Assembly (NCBI GenBank): GCA_000018565.1
Contig: CP000877.1
Span: forward strand, 1-64,000
Reading direction: 5' to 3'
Source: Herpetosiphon aurantiacus DSM 785
Lineage (GTDB): Bacteria > Chloroflexota > Chloroflexia > Chloroflexales > Herpetosiphonaceae
Length of the DNA stretch: 64,000 nucleotides
The notes under the pieces are model-generated. The model was not told where the DNA came from and ran no database searches. It saw nothing but the letters and a program-made list of their open reading frames with translations. Both the position numbers and the translations under genes were made by a program. The stretch's first letter is position 1. Every line of letters starts with the position of its first letter. Of this stretch, positions 1 through 8,647 are shown one piece after another.

Positions 1-61
1 AAAACCGAGCGTTCGTCCGTGATGCCACGGGGAGTCAACCAGTCTCACCACTCCCTGCCGC

Positions 62-1072
62 TCACTGCAAGAACACATGCTCCAACGCTGTCACCGTGAT
101 TTTTTCCGAGACTTGGCCATACAATCCGGTCGTGGTCGTCGCGCGGGTAATCCCGCCAATCTTCTGCCATTCTGTCCCAATCCGCAGCGGATGCACTGCC
201 TCCCGCAACGCAAACAGATAGCGCGAACTGGCCCCACCAATCACGCTCGCCGTCGTCTGCATTAAGCGTCGCCGCTGCACCGCCGTGGGCGCAATCGTCA
301 AGAGCACAAACGTATCGGTCTGATACCGCGCCCGTAATTCCGTGCTTCCGGCATAGGCATGGTAGGCTTCGATCTTCTCGCGCCAGGTATCGAGGCGGCG
401 GGTTCCCCGATCCACTTCCACAAAAACCCGCAGACGACCCTGCGGATGCACTAAGACAAACGTCCCATCGGGCACCACGGGCAAGGAAACGCGCTCCATC
501 TGGCGATCGCGCTGCCGCACCACCATGATCTGATCATAGCTCCGCGCCGTCTCATGATCCCCCTGCCATCCCTCCATCGCCAGTCCGGCCATACTCGCGA
601 TTTTCACCTGCAAGGCGGCATAGACCTCGCCAATCTCGGCGGTGTGTTGGGTGATTAATGAGGAGCGCTCGCGCACCCGAAAGGCACTGATCGGCACGCG
701 GTCATCATCGTGCTGATCCGCCAAGGCCAAGGCTCCTAATTCGGTCAGCATAAAGAGGTCGGGATCACGCCCACCCCACAGTTGGGCCTGCACCGCCGCA
801 GGCCGCACCAACCGCCCAAGATAGCCCGCACTCACCAACAATTGCAAGCGTCGATAGACCGCTCGCCCGATCCGGTAGGCGGGGCGGGGTTCTCTGCGCA
901 TCCGCGCCTGCATATCGGCTTCCCACACGGGGCGGCGGTCGGGAAAGTGCAGCCATTCCAAGGCCGCAGCGGTCAAAAAGCGCACCTGCGCTAAGGTCTG
1001 AAAAATCGCCAGGTCACGCGGGGTCAACGCGACCCGCACCAAAGCTGAAGCGTTCGTCAGCGTCGTGGGCAT
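62..1072 (-). CDS. Replication-relaxation (Replic_Relax) family protein
   Basis: A 336-residue protein. The N-terminal third (about residues 15-130) reads as a winged-helix DNA-binding segment, starting at LTPRDLAIFQTLAQVRFLT. The C-terminal part carries the family signature VPDGTFVLV followed by VFVEVDRGTRRLDTWREKI, as in Replic_Relax proteins of plasmids and integrative elements, thought to act in mobilisation or replication. The start codon lies 59 bases inside the end of the upstream coupling-protein gene on the same strand, so the two are probably translationally coupled. Being next to VirD4 supports a role in DNA processing for transfer. Family assignment is fairly secure; the exact biochemical role is not known. 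Confidence 0.75.
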   Translation of the reverse strand: MPTTLTNASALVRVALTPRDLAIFQTLAQVRFLTAAALEWLHFPDRRPVWEADMQARMRREPRPAYRIGRAVYRRLQLLVSAGYLGRLVRPAAVQAQLWGGRDPDLFMLTELGALALADQHDDDRVPISAFRVRERSSLITQHTAEIGEVYAALQVKIASMAGLAMEGWQGDHETARSYDQIMVVRQRDRQMERVSLPVVPDGTFVLVHPQGRLRVFVEVDRGTRRLDTWREKIEAYHAYAGSTELRARYQTDTFVLLTIAPTAVQRRRLMQTTASVIGGASSRYLFALREAVHPLRIGTEWQKIGGITRATTTTGLYGQVSEKITVTALEHVFLQ

Positions 1073-2927
1073 GGGCTTCCTCCTCTATCACGGCGGGGTC
1101 GTCGTGGTGATCCATCATCGGCTGGGGGTTGGGCGGTTCCGCCATTGGGGTAACCGTGGCTCCAAAACTGGCCGCGTCCTCCGGAACAGGCGCAAATGCC
1201 TGGGCAGGGGTCGGCGCTCGGCGGGGTCGCTGGATGACAATCGGCACATGCGGCACCGCGGGCATCATCGCGATTTGGACTTTGGCCGCTGCCCCACGGG
1301 CAATCACCCACGCGCAGCCTGTGGGCAAGGTTCTGACATCCTGTGGGTCGATCCGCGCCTCCTCCTCCATGCGGTAGGTTCCGCGCTTCAAAATTTGCTT
1401 GCCCTGAAACTGGTGAATCGTCGTCATCACCTTTTGAACACCCGCGAGCTTGGTCAGTTCTTCGGGGGCACTCATGCGGTGTAACACCACGGTCATATTG
1501 CCAACAATCCGCGCCTGTTGGTCGGCATCACCAAGGCCCGCCAGTGTTTGGGTTCCGAGCATCACGATCCCGCCCAAACTGCGGGCCATTTCCGCCAACC
1601 GGATCACGCTCTCGGTTCCGAGGGATGAAAATTCGTCGATAATCAGCACCGTGCGGCGGTCGCTGGGCTTGCGGGTGGACAAGTAGTGTTTGATGTCCTC
1701 CAAGAGAAACTTGGCAATACTTTGGCTATCGCGCTCGTTGGCCAACACGGGCAGGCCAAAATAGGCGGCGCGGGCCTCGCTCAATCGCCAGCCATCCCGC
1801 CGAATTTGCGTGAGTTTGGGGGTCATGGTCGCAAAGCGCATAAAGACGCTCTTGGCATCCGCTGCGCTGATGCTGGCCACCCGCGCAAACCCCTGCGCGT
1901 TGTTTTTATATTGGTCGGCCAAACGGCCATATTGCAAGCGTTCTTCGAGTTCTTCAAACGAGCTTGGCAACGCCTCATCGGTGTTCAAGACCGCTCGTAA
2001 GTAGACCTCGCTCATGTCGGCATAAAATGAAGCCGCGCCCTCGGTTGCATAGGCCGGAATCGCCATAATCCGACTGAGCAACGCCCCGCTATCCCCCTCC
2101 CAGCCGTTATAGGCTTCTTGCGGGAACAAGCGACATTGCCTATCATAAAACGCCATCACATCATAAAATTCTTGCATCGTTTTGGCATCGTTTTTGGGGT
2201 TGATGAAAAAGATGTCCCAATTCGTGGAAGCCGCTATCGAAGCAGCAAAACGCAACATTGAAATGGTCTTCCCGCTTCCGTTCTCGCCAATAAACAGCAT
2301 ATGCAGACTGGCTGCGCCAATGCTCGTTGTGATATATAATAACCGCTTATGCTCATTGGCAAAGAACAACGGATCGCCCTGAATCTTGGCCCCTAAGACG
2401 GTGGCGCTATCAATCTCCTTGGTCACAGGCCGATGGGTGAGGCTCGCCGCACTCGCTTTCAGCGCCCGTCGTTTGGCCGAGTCCAGCTGAAGCGTGCGCT
2501 TTTCCTGGGCTTGGGCATCCTTGTCGGCTTGTTGCTCGGCTAAGGATTTGGGCCGCACACTCTCCCACACCATCGTCAACGCAGGCGCGAGCGGGATGGT
2601 GTAGAGCCACAACAGCGGAATCGCTCCGGCTCCCGCACTGACTACGCCCATGATCCCATCGCGGCGTTTTTCCCGTTCCATCGCCGTGCGGCTCTCCTTT
2701 AAATGATCCTGCAACGGCGACCACACGACCAAGGCCATCAGCCCTGCGCCTGCTAACGCAAGCATCGCCACCATCGGCTGGTGGGTTTTCATATAGCGTC
2801 TGCCCCACAATGCCCCAATCGCTGCGGGCAAGGCCACGATCACCACGATCAGGCCCATGAAAAAGCCCATCATTGCCCCGCCGCCGTCGCCACTGGACGC
2901 GGGTTGGGCTGCTGGTGGTTGACTCAT
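1014..2927 (-). CDS. VirD4/TraG-type conjugative coupling ATPase
   Basis: A 637-residue type IV coupling protein, which brings the DNA-relaxase complex to the transfer channel. Two hydrophobic segments at about residues 18-40 and 50-70 would anchor it in the membrane, and a third lies near 95-120. Walker A is GENGSGKT (Lys220) and Walker B is LIIDEF (Asp431-Glu432), followed by the TraG-like segment GGIVMLGTQTLAGL. The C-terminus is a Pro/Ala and acidic tail. A good ribosome site (AAGGAGG) sits just before the ATG. Gene order with VirB4, VirB6, pilin and surface proteins on the same strand supports a single-membrane (Gram-positive style) transfer system. Confidence 0.88.
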   Translation of the reverse strand: MSQPPAAQPASSGDGGGAMMGFFMGLIVVIVALPAAIGALWGRRYMKTHQPMVAMLALAGAGLMALVVWSPLQDHLKESRTAMEREKRRDGIMGVVSAGAGAIPLLWLYTIPLAPALTMVWESVRPKSLAEQQADKDAQAQEKRTLQLDSAKRRALKASAASLTHRPVTKEIDSATVLGAKIQGDPLFFANEHKRLLYITTSIGAASLHMLFIGENGSGKTISMLRFAASIAASTNWDIFFINPKNDAKTMQEFYDVMAFYDRQCRLFPQEAYNGWEGDSGALLSRIMAIPAYATEGAASFYADMSEVYLRAVLNTDEALPSSFEELEERLQYGRLADQYKNNAQGFARVASISAADAKSVFMRFATMTPKLTQIRRDGWRLSEARAAYFGLPVLANERDSQSIAKFLLEDIKHYLSTRKPSDRRTVLIIDEFSSLGTESVIRLAEMARSLGGIVMLGTQTLAGLGDADQQARIVGNMTVVLHRMSAPEELTKLAGVQKVMTTIHQFQGKQILKRGTYRMEEEARIDPQDVRTLPTGCAWVIARGAAAKVQIAMMPAVPHVPIVIQRPRRAPTPAQAFAPVPEDAASFGATVTPMAEPPNPQPMMDHHDDPAVIEEEAHAHDADERFSFGAGRVDPA

Positions 2928-2952
2928 TCCGATCCTCCTTCTGGATACACCA

Positions 2953-2981
2953 ACGCGGGATCGTCACTGACCATCCCGCGT
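2953..2981. repeat. Perfect 9-bp inverted repeat before virD4
   Basis: ACGCGGGAT at 2953-2961 pairs perfectly with ATCCCGCGT at 2973-2981 across an 11-base loop, 26 bases upstream of the coupling-protein start. No T-run follows on the minus strand, so an operator or attenuator is as likely as a terminator. Confidence 0.5.
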
Positions 2982-2994
2982 TGCTTAAAACCAA

Positions 2995-3018
2995 ACACCA
3001 GCAGTGCGATGCTGGTGT
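2995..3018 (-). terminator. Putative terminator after paralogue A
   Basis: ACACCAGCA (2995-3003) and TGCTGGTGT (3010-3018) form a perfect 9-bp stem with a 6-base loop, followed on the minus strand by TTTGGTTTT. It lies about 30 bases after the stop of the gene at 3050-3616. The same stem recurs at 3730-3753 behind paralogue B. Confidence 0.55.
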
Positions 3019-3049
3019 CATTGGTCACGTCTTTGGTTGTGTGCGTGGA

Positions 3050-3616
3050 TTAGCGCATGCGCGTCGCCAACGGGGCAAGCTCCGGATCGCGAGCCATCCA
3101 TGCCGCAATCGTCTTGGTTTCCGTCCCTGCTGCGATCTTCGGCAGCGCCCGATCCAGCATCGTGATGACTCCATGCGCACCATTGGCGCGAATCCGCATC
3201 ACCGTTCCCGTATCGGGCAGGGCATAGCGTTGCCCATCCGCTTCCACCCACCCACGCCGTCCATCCCCACTCCACAGCATCCACCGCAACACCGTCTCAT
3301 CATCAAACACAATCCAACAGTGATACACCTGGATCTGATTGTGCCACCGCACCTCGCAGCGATCTTCCACGCCAGGCCCATCCAGCACCAACAGCACCTG
3401 CAACCCTCCCGTCCACGTATACAACCGATAGCCCGCTGCTGGAGCCGTGCGGGTCGCCGTCTGATGCGGGACGACCAATGGCCCTGGTTGGTGCACCAAG
3501 CGCCAGCCCAGACTCACCGCCGTCACAATGATGATCCCCATCACCACACGCGTCAGGATCACCGTCGGATGCCGAGCAGGAAGCCGTATTCGCTGCTGGG
3601 GCGCACGAAATTTCAT
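3050..3616 (-). CDS. Membrane-anchored paralogue A of a three-gene family
   Basis: A 188-residue protein of unknown function. The start at 3616 is chosen because AAGGAGG lies 5 bases before this ATG. A basic N-terminus (MKFRAPQQR) precedes one membrane segment (VVMGIIIVTAVSLGW), so the rest is probably outside the cell. The body has the family pattern YRLYTWTGGLQVLLVLDG, a Cys-containing stretch, WVEADGQRYALP, and a closing MARDPELAPLA. The two next genes (3787-4359 and 4412-4939) share this pattern, so this is a tandem family. Position next to virD4 suggests a transfer-associated envelope protein, but this is inference only. Confidence 0.7.
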   Translation of the reverse strand: MKFRAPQQRIRLPARHPTVILTRVVMGIIIVTAVSLGWRLVHQPGPLVVPHQTATRTAPAAGYRLYTWTGGLQVLLVLDGPGVEDRCEVRWHNQIQVYHCWIVFDDETVLRWMLWSGDGRRGWVEADGQRYALPDTGTVMRIRANGAHGVITMLDRALPKIAAGTETKTIAAWMARDPELAPLATRMR

Positions 3617-3695
3617 CCCAACCTCCTTCACGACGATCAATCATGCTGCCCTATTTAACGCAGCATCGTCGCCAAGGTTGCAGGATCGGCATGGC
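3617..3695 (-). promoter_or_regulatory. Leader of paralogue A, duplicated before paralogue C
   Basis: About 70 bases upstream of paralogue A align closely with 4940-5012 upstream of paralogue C. Both keep CACCGTCG-like and GCAACCTTGGCGACG blocks (minus strand) and the AAGGAGG ribosome site. The conserved leader probably holds the promoter or a control site. Confidence 0.45.
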
Positions 3696-3729
3696 TCCAC
3701 CGGCAACCGCTGCCATGATTTAAACCCAA

Positions 3730-3753
3730 ACACCAGCATTGGGCTGCTGGTGT
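3730..3753 (-). terminator. Putative terminator after paralogue B
   Basis: ACACCAGCA (3730-3738) pairs with TGCTGGTGT (3745-3753) across a 6-base loop, followed on the minus strand by TTTGGGTTTAAAT. The arms are identical to those of the hairpin at 2995-3018, so this terminator was duplicated with the gene. Confidence 0.55.
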
Positions 3754-3786
3754 CGTCATTCGTTTCTTTGGTTGTGGATGCGATGG

Positions 3787-4359
3787 TTACGGCTCAGCCG
3801 CAAAAGCAGGGGCAAGCGGTGCAAGCAGCGGGTCGGTCGCCATCCACGCTTCCAACGCCGGGCCTTCCGCACCCGCTGGAAACACGGGCATCGTGGCCCG
3901 ATGCACCATCGTACTCTCGCCCTTGGCTCCATCCGCCCGAATCAGCAGTACATACCCACGCCCATACAGCGGATAGCGTCGCCCATGCACCTCCACCCAG
4001 CCCCTATCGCGTCCGTTGGCGTAGGACATCCATGGCACGACCGTCCCATCCGTAAACCGCAGGGTACACTGAACCGTCTCGAAGCGCCCTACAATCCCTT
4101 TGCGACAGGGGTCTTGCGTTGCGGCCCCATCCGTTACCAGCACCAACTCCATCGCAGACCAATGATACAGCCAATAGGTCGCCGTCGGTACCGTTCGCGT
4201 CACGGTGATACTGGGAACGTCGGTCAGGCTCGGCTTTTTCCACAGATTCCATAATTGACCGCATATCACAACAAAGCCAAGGAGAAAGAACAGTTTACTC
4301 AGTTGGCGCATGACCTGATCAAACCGCGTCAGGTTTTCTGGGGGTGGGGGTGTATCCAT
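3787..4359 (-). CDS. Membrane-anchored paralogue B
   Basis: A 190-residue protein of the same family as the genes at 3050-3616 and 4412-4939. The start at 4359 gives MDTPPPPENLTRFDQ with GGAG upstream; a longer reading frame would run back through the end of paralogue C and is rejected. There is one membrane segment (LFFLLGFVVICGQLW), then an outside domain with YWLYHWSAMELVLVTDG, WVEVHGRRYPLYGRG and a closing MATDPLLAPLA. It differs from the sisters by a short cytoplasmic Pro-rich head. Function is unknown. Confidence 0.7.
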   Translation of the reverse strand: MDTPPPPENLTRFDQVMRQLSKLFFLLGFVVICGQLWNLWKKPSLTDVPSITVTRTVPTATYWLYHWSAMELVLVTDGAATQDPCRKGIVGRFETVQCTLRFTDGTVVPWMSYANGRDRGWVEVHGRRYPLYGRGYVLLIRADGAKGESTMVHRATMPVFPAGAEGPALEAWMATDPLLAPLAPAFAAEP

Positions 4360-4411
4360 GAGATGACTCCATACCTGGTGGTTGTTCAGCCATTGACGGT
4401 GGATAGTGTCG

Positions 4412-4939
4412 CTACTCCGAACGAAACAGCGCGGCGAATGGCGCAAACTCGCTATCACGGGCCATCCATTGCTCCAGCGTGCGGCTCGCATCGCCCATCG
4501 TCAATGGTGGCAGCATCCGCTGATACGCCGTCACCCGCTGGCCCACGCCATCGGCACTGATCCGCAGCACCGTCGCCTCGCGCGGTAATGCATAGGTCAC
4601 GCCATCCACGGTAATCCGCCCCGTTTTGCCATCCGCACTGCGGATTGACCACTGGGTCGTTGTGCCATTGGCAAAGGGAATCGTACAGCGGTACACCTCG
4701 TCTGCGGCCCCATCGGCAGGGTCGATATCACAGGTTTGGGCCGCCATGGCTCCCTCATAGATCAAGACCACCTGCAATCCGCCGTCCCAGCCATAGATCC
4801 CATAGCCGCCACCATCCACCATGGCCGATTCGGCGACGCTCGGCGCGGCGGCATTCGCAATCGGCAGCGTGCGTATCCATGCCCATCCGGCCAACGCGGC
4901 CACCAGCACTACCACGAGGATTCCAAGCAGTCGTTTCAT
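4412..4939 (-). CDS. Membrane-anchored paralogue C
   Basis: A 175-residue protein, the first gene of the triplet in transcription order. The start at 4939 has AAGGAGG 5 bases upstream. The N-terminus is a signal-anchor or signal peptide (MKRLLGILVVVLVAALAGWAW), followed by YGIYGWDGGLQVVLIYEG, a CDIDPADG stretch, ITVDGVTYALP and a closing MARDSEFAPFA. These blocks line up with paralogues A and B. The upstream 70 bases match those of paralogue A. I see no enzyme motif. An envelope role linked to conjugation is a guess from position. Confidence 0.7.
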   Translation of the reverse strand: MKRLLGILVVVLVAALAGWAWIRTLPIANAAAPSVAESAMVDGGGYGIYGWDGGLQVVLIYEGAMAAQTCDIDPADGAADEVYRCTIPFANGTTTQWSIRSADGKTGRITVDGVTYALPREATVLRISADGVGQRVTAYQRMLPPLTMGDASRTLEQWMARDSEFAPFAALFRSE

Positions 4940-5012
4940 GCGAACCTCCTTCACAACCATCAATCATGCTGCCATGTTAAACGCACGACCGTCGCCAAGG
5001 TTGCATGCCACG
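4940..5012 (-). promoter_or_regulatory. Leader of paralogue C
   Basis: It aligns with 3617-3695 upstream of paralogue A, including the blocks TGCTGCC and CGTCGCCAAGGTTGCA on the plus strand. Conservation of noncoding sequence beyond the ribosome site suggests a shared promoter or control element. Confidence 0.45.
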
Positions 5013-5076
5013 CCTAGAGCCGCGAACAGCACCCCCACTCGCCAACCACACTTTCGTGTCTATCCGCTACGCCCAC

Positions 5077-5100
5077 CGTGTCCCTATACTGCGGGACACG
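5077..5100 (+). promoter_or_regulatory. Inverted repeat with embedded -10-like box
   Basis: CGTGTCCC (5077-5084) and GGGACACG (5093-5100) are perfect 8-bp arms around TATACTGC. TATACT resembles a -10 box reading toward the plus-strand gene at 5132, so the repeat may be a repressor operator. No good -35 was found. Confidence 0.4.
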
Positions 5101-5131
5101 TTTCGACCATATGAACAACAAGGACACAGCA

Positions 5132-5584
5132 ATGAATGCACCCAAACAACCGATGACACCCCTCGCGGACGGGCACGTCCCCGTCCAGGCGAAGCTCGCC
5201 GCCGCTTGGACGAGCTTCATGTTCCTCTATATCTACGTGGACTACTTCCATCTCTACAAGCCTGGAGCCATCGACCAGATCCGGTCGGGGGTGGTCTTTG
5301 AGTTCGCCATCAGCCCAACGTATTTGACCACTGTCCTCGCGCTCGTCTCCATCTCAGCCCTCATGATTGTGCTCTCGATGGCCTTGCCCGCCCGTGCGAA
5401 CCGCATCACCAACCTCATCGTCGCAGCCCTTGAAATCCCGTTCGCCGCCATCAACGCGGTGGGGGAATCCTGGGACTGGGCATCCTTTTATGGCCTCTCC
5501 ATCGGCATCGAAGTGCTGCTGCTACTGTTCATTCTGCGTGCCGCGTGGACGTGGCCCCGCACGACCGCTGCGACCACCCGTTAA
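5132..5584 (+). CDS. DUF6326-like four-helix membrane protein
   Basis: A 150-residue membrane protein and the only plus-strand gene inside the conjugation block. The start at 5132 (MNAPKQP) is preferred because AAGGA lies 7 bases upstream; an in-frame ATG at 5111 is the alternative. Four hydrophobic segments are visible, beginning with SFMFLYIYVDYFHLYKPG, then TTVLALVSISALMIVLS, NLIVAALEIPFAAINAV and a C-terminal GIEVLLLLFILRA. The YIYVDYF-LYKPG start and the LMIVLSMALP-AR block fit the DUF6326 family, whose function is unknown. Opposite orientation to its neighbours suggests it is a passenger gene. Confidence 0.65.
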   Translation: MNAPKQPMTPLADGHVPVQAKLAAAWTSFMFLYIYVDYFHLYKPGAIDQIRSGVVFEFAISPTYLTTVLALVSISALMIVLSMALPARANRITNLIVAALEIPFAAINAVGESWDWASFYGLSIGIEVLLLLFILRAAWTWPRTTAATTR

Positions 5585-5689
5585 TCACTCACCGTCCGTC
5601 GCCATGCCCCGCCGCGTCACGCAGCGAGCACACCCAGCAACGGCGGGAGTCATCAGGCCCACCGATCCCGACCCTCGGTTGCTCGCTTG

Positions 5690-6091
5690 TTAGGGGGTAT
5701 GACGGTTGAGCGATTCACCAGGGCAGAGCGACCAGCCATTGACCGTGATGCGGTTGCTCGTGCCGACTTCGACCGTCATACACTGCGGCTTGGGATCGCC
5801 TGCCCGTGTCCACTGAATTTTTGCCGTGGTTGAGGCTGTCAACACCACCGGATCACCCACCAGCGCATAGGCGGTATAGTCATCCGTGCCATCATCGCCC
5901 CGCAACACTTTTTCCCAGCGCTCCGGCTCCCAGCCAATCATCGCCGTTGCTGTCGACCAATCATCCGCCACCACCGCCTCCGCCCAGGTGGTGATCACAT
6001 CCACTGAGCTTTTTGACGATGCATCCTCACCACACCCGCCCAACACGCTTGCCACTACCAAACCCATCAGCACCAAACACCACCGTTGCAT
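5690..6091 (-). CDS. Small lipoprotein of the transfer operon
   Basis: A 133-residue predicted lipoprotein. The start at 6091 is chosen because GGAGG is 8 bases upstream. The signal peptide MQRWCLVLMGLVVASVLGGC ends in a lipobox, so the mature protein would begin at the Cys and sit on the outer face of the membrane. The mature part begins with Ser/Asp-rich linker residues, then a compact domain with AEAVVADDWSTATAMIGWEP, which resembles small NTF2-like or DUF4878-type folds seen in lipoproteins; that resemblance is weak. It follows the VirB4 gene and a tiny gene on the same strand. Confidence 0.65.
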   Translation of the reverse strand: MQRWCLVLMGLVVASVLGGCGEDASSKSSVDVITTWAEAVVADDWSTATAMIGWEPERWEKVLRGDDGTDDYTAYALVGDPVVLTASTTAKIQWTRAGDPKPQCMTVEVGTSNRITVNGWSLCPGESLNRHTP

Positions 6092-6128
6092 TGCTCTATC
6101 CTCCATACAGTCCACAATCAACCCATCA

Positions 6129-6296
6129 CTATCCTTCGCGGCGGCGCTGCTCAATTTCGAGGCGTTTCGCCGCCAAAAACCCATGCCGCCAGCGCCACCA
6201 GCGCACCACCAACACGCGGTGCAATTGCTCGGTCGCGTTGGCCAAGTCGGCCCGTTCCTGCTGGCCCGTCGTCTTCGTGCGTTTCATCAGCTTCAT
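6129..6296 (-). CDS. 55-residue basic protein between virB4 and lipoprotein
   Basis: A short frame found by reading the gap after virB4. ATG at 6296 has AAGGAGG six bases upstream and lies 11 bases after the virB4 stop; TAG is at 6129-6131. The product begins MKLMKRTKTTGQQERADLAN and is highly basic, with a Trp/Arg patch (VRWWRWRHGF) and a charged C-terminal helix (AAKRLEIEQRRREG). It could be a peripheral membrane or nucleic-acid-binding accessory. No family is recognised. The strong ribosome site and tight packing are the reasons to call it. Confidence 0.55.
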   Translation of the reverse strand: MKLMKRTKTTGQQERADLANATEQLHRVLVVRWWRWRHGFLAAKRLEIEQRRREG

Positions 6297-6307
6297 CCCT
6301 GCCTCCT

Positions 6308-8647
6308 TTAACCCTTCCGAATAAAGTGGGCCACTTCTTGATCGGTCAATTGCATGCGCAGATGGTGGACTTCGTTTGTGCCGAAAATGCCCACAAACTC
6401 GCCTGGGCCTGCCGTTCTGATGGCTGCAATATCGCTGGGGGATAACTCCGGAAACGCCTCACCAAGCAGGTTCGCGTCGGTTCCCTCTTGCCGCCCAAAC
6501 AGCTTCACGGCGGTGTTGTTGGTCGTCAGGTTATTGAAGTCTTGGGCATTGCCGCTACCACCCATGTACGTCGCCGAATTCTGATCACACGACCAAAGCG
6601 CTGCACCGTAATTCCGCCATTCTTTCGTCGCATTAGCGACCTCTTTTTTCAGGCTTTCAATTTGTGAAAGAATGCCGAACTCGTCCACCACACAGACCAG
6701 CTTTTGGCCTCGCGCTCGTCGTTCAGGGCTGCGAATGTAGTGGTTGAGTGCCCCGATGCCATGATCAAGGTACAAGGGGAGCAAGGCTTTATCGGCGTTG
6801 TTGAGGTTGTACGCCACCACATCGCTGCCAAAATCCCACTTCAAGGTCGTTTGGCGATCAAACAAGTGGGCTTGCGATTGCAAGGCAATATCGGTGATCT
6901 CCTCAGCCAATGCCTGCCCCACGGGGCGCTTGGTTTCGCGCAAGGCCAGCACCAGATCGCTCAAGAGCGGCGCGGTGTCGTCATCCATCTGCGCCAAAAA
7001 CACCCCATCGGGGCCATAGATCCGCGTCGATGCGAGGGCGGCATCGAGCGCTCCCCGTTCGGCGTTACTGAACTCACGCGGGCGCAACTGGACACCAGAG
7101 CCACTGGTGATCGCGCGGCCTAAGACCATGGACAACTTGCGCTCCACATGGCTTTTCTGGCGATGCAAGCTGGTTTCCATTGGATCCAGCACATTAATCG
7201 CCACGTCCTCGGCCAAGTGATAGTAGGCCGCCCCACCGCCGACCGCCTCACACAGCCGCGCACAATTCCCGACCGGATCGAACATCACGATCTGGTGGCC
7301 TGCGACGGCATGGCGCAACGCTAGCATGCCTAAACTCACGGTTTTGCCGCTGCCCGATTTGCCGAGCATCAGCAAGTGCGGGTTGTCGGTTCCGGTCGCG
7401 CCAAAGAGGTTATAGTGGTACGGCAATTGGTCGTGGGGATCGTAGCCAAACAGCACCCCGCTGGTCGCATCGCTCTTGCGAATCCCCCAGGGCGTTTTGG
7501 CCGCGACGTGTTCACTCAAGGCATTCCGCCGGATGAGCGGCGCGGCAATCTGCTTGCTCGGCGTGGTCGTGAACAATTTGAGGTATTCGCCTTGGGTTCC
7601 GCTCAGCACATCCAGTTTGAGCCGTGCGCCCATGCGGTCACGCAGGGTTTGGGTGATGCGATTCAAGTCCCGCACGCTCGGTGCTTGAATCAGGATCGCA
7701 TAGGCCACCTCGTGCAACTGCTGGACATCGAGTTGGTTCATGGCGTAGCTGACATCGCGGTAGGCGCGTTCGCTGCGCGAGTCCTTCACGGCATTCCGCG
7801 CCGTCAACGCACCCTCAAGCACATTAAAGGCATCGGTCGTCGCGCGTTGGGCCTTGGCGCGGGGCAAGGTGGTGACATCCAGCGCGACGGCCAGTTCTTC
7901 TTCCCCGCCTAAAAGCTCCTGCATACTGCCCAAATCCCACTCACCCCGCACATCAAAGGCGTGAATCACCCTTAAGTAGGGACGACCCTCGTCGAGCGGG
8001 GTCAAGTAGGTCGCCATTTCGCGGTATTTCCCATGAAACAAGGGTGGTAGCGGTGCGCTCTGGACATCGGGCAATAAGAACGTGCCCTTAAGCACACTGC
8101 GCACCGCCTCGGCATCCGTATACTCGGACGGCCAGGCCACAAAGTAATGCTGAATGCCAAGGGGATTGCCTTCGCGCTCCATGACCTCATACGCCCGCCG
8201 ATAATTCTTGAGCCACCGCCACGGCCAAAGGGCACGGCGGCAGCCATCGGCGACCACGGCCAGCGTCGTGGCATCGCTCGCACCCGTGGCCATCGCGCGG
8301 AAAGCAGCATGCACCGCTGGCGCATCCTGTAATGCCGCAGTCGCCCGTTCATAGGTTGCGAGCCGCTTCTGGACCAAGCTGGTTAATGCCGCGTTTCGGC
8401 TTCCATCCTCCTGCGCTGACACCAGCATGGGCATGAGATCGCGCAGGTCGTCAAGCGGGCTGGTTTGTTGGCGCAAGCGCTGGCGAATCGGCGCAAACGA
8501 AAAGCGCCGCGTACACGAGATCAGCCGTGCATCGTAGGTGATGCCTGCCCAAAAGTTGGCAAAGCGCTGCTCCAGCTGGGGCAATTCCTCACGGTACTGG
8601 CGAACCGAAAAGGGGTCAATCGTCAAACACAGCGGCTGCTGATTCAT
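6308..8647 (-). CDS. VirB4-type conjugation ATPase
   Basis: A 779-residue VirB4/TraC-like ATPase that powers assembly of the conjugation channel at the inner face of the membrane. Walker A is GKSGSGKT (Lys435) and Walker B is CVVDEFGIL (Asp655-Glu656). The N-terminal half (to about residue 380) is the usual VirB4 substrate or scaffold domain, and SCDQNSATYMG lies in the motif region after Walker B. The start overlaps the stop of the upstream VirB3-like gene by 4 bases (ATGA). The order pilin, VirB3-like, VirB4 is the canonical virB2-virB3-virB4 order. Confidence 0.9.
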   Translation of the reverse strand: MNQQPLCLTIDPFSVRQYREELPQLEQRFANFWAGITYDARLISCTRRFSFAPIRQRLRQQTSPLDDLRDLMPMLVSAQEDGSRNAALTSLVQKRLATYERATAALQDAPAVHAAFRAMATGASDATTLAVVADGCRRALWPWRWLKNYRRAYEVMEREGNPLGIQHYFVAWPSEYTDAEAVRSVLKGTFLLPDVQSAPLPPLFHGKYREMATYLTPLDEGRPYLRVIHAFDVRGEWDLGSMQELLGGEEELAVALDVTTLPRAKAQRATTDAFNVLEGALTARNAVKDSRSERAYRDVSYAMNQLDVQQLHEVAYAILIQAPSVRDLNRITQTLRDRMGARLKLDVLSGTQGEYLKLFTTTPSKQIAAPLIRRNALSEHVAAKTPWGIRKSDATSGVLFGYDPHDQLPYHYNLFGATGTDNPHLLMLGKSGSGKTVSLGMLALRHAVAGHQIVMFDPVGNCARLCEAVGGGAAYYHLAEDVAINVLDPMETSLHRQKSHVERKLSMVLGRAITSGSGVQLRPREFSNAERGALDAALASTRIYGPDGVFLAQMDDDTAPLLSDLVLALRETKRPVGQALAEEITDIALQSQAHLFDRQTTLKWDFGSDVVAYNLNNADKALLPLYLDHGIGALNHYIRSPERRARGQKLVCVVDEFGILSQIESLKKEVANATKEWRNYGAALWSCDQNSATYMGGSGNAQDFNNLTTNNTAVKLFGRQEGTDANLLGEAFPELSPSDIAAIRTAGPGEFVGIFGTNEVHHLRMQLTDQEVAHFIRKG

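Noticed and set aside
2410-3021. 203-codon minus-strand frame overlapping virD4
   Set aside because: It is in another frame of the virD4 5' half and its leader; the virD4 frame has the motifs and the ribosome site.
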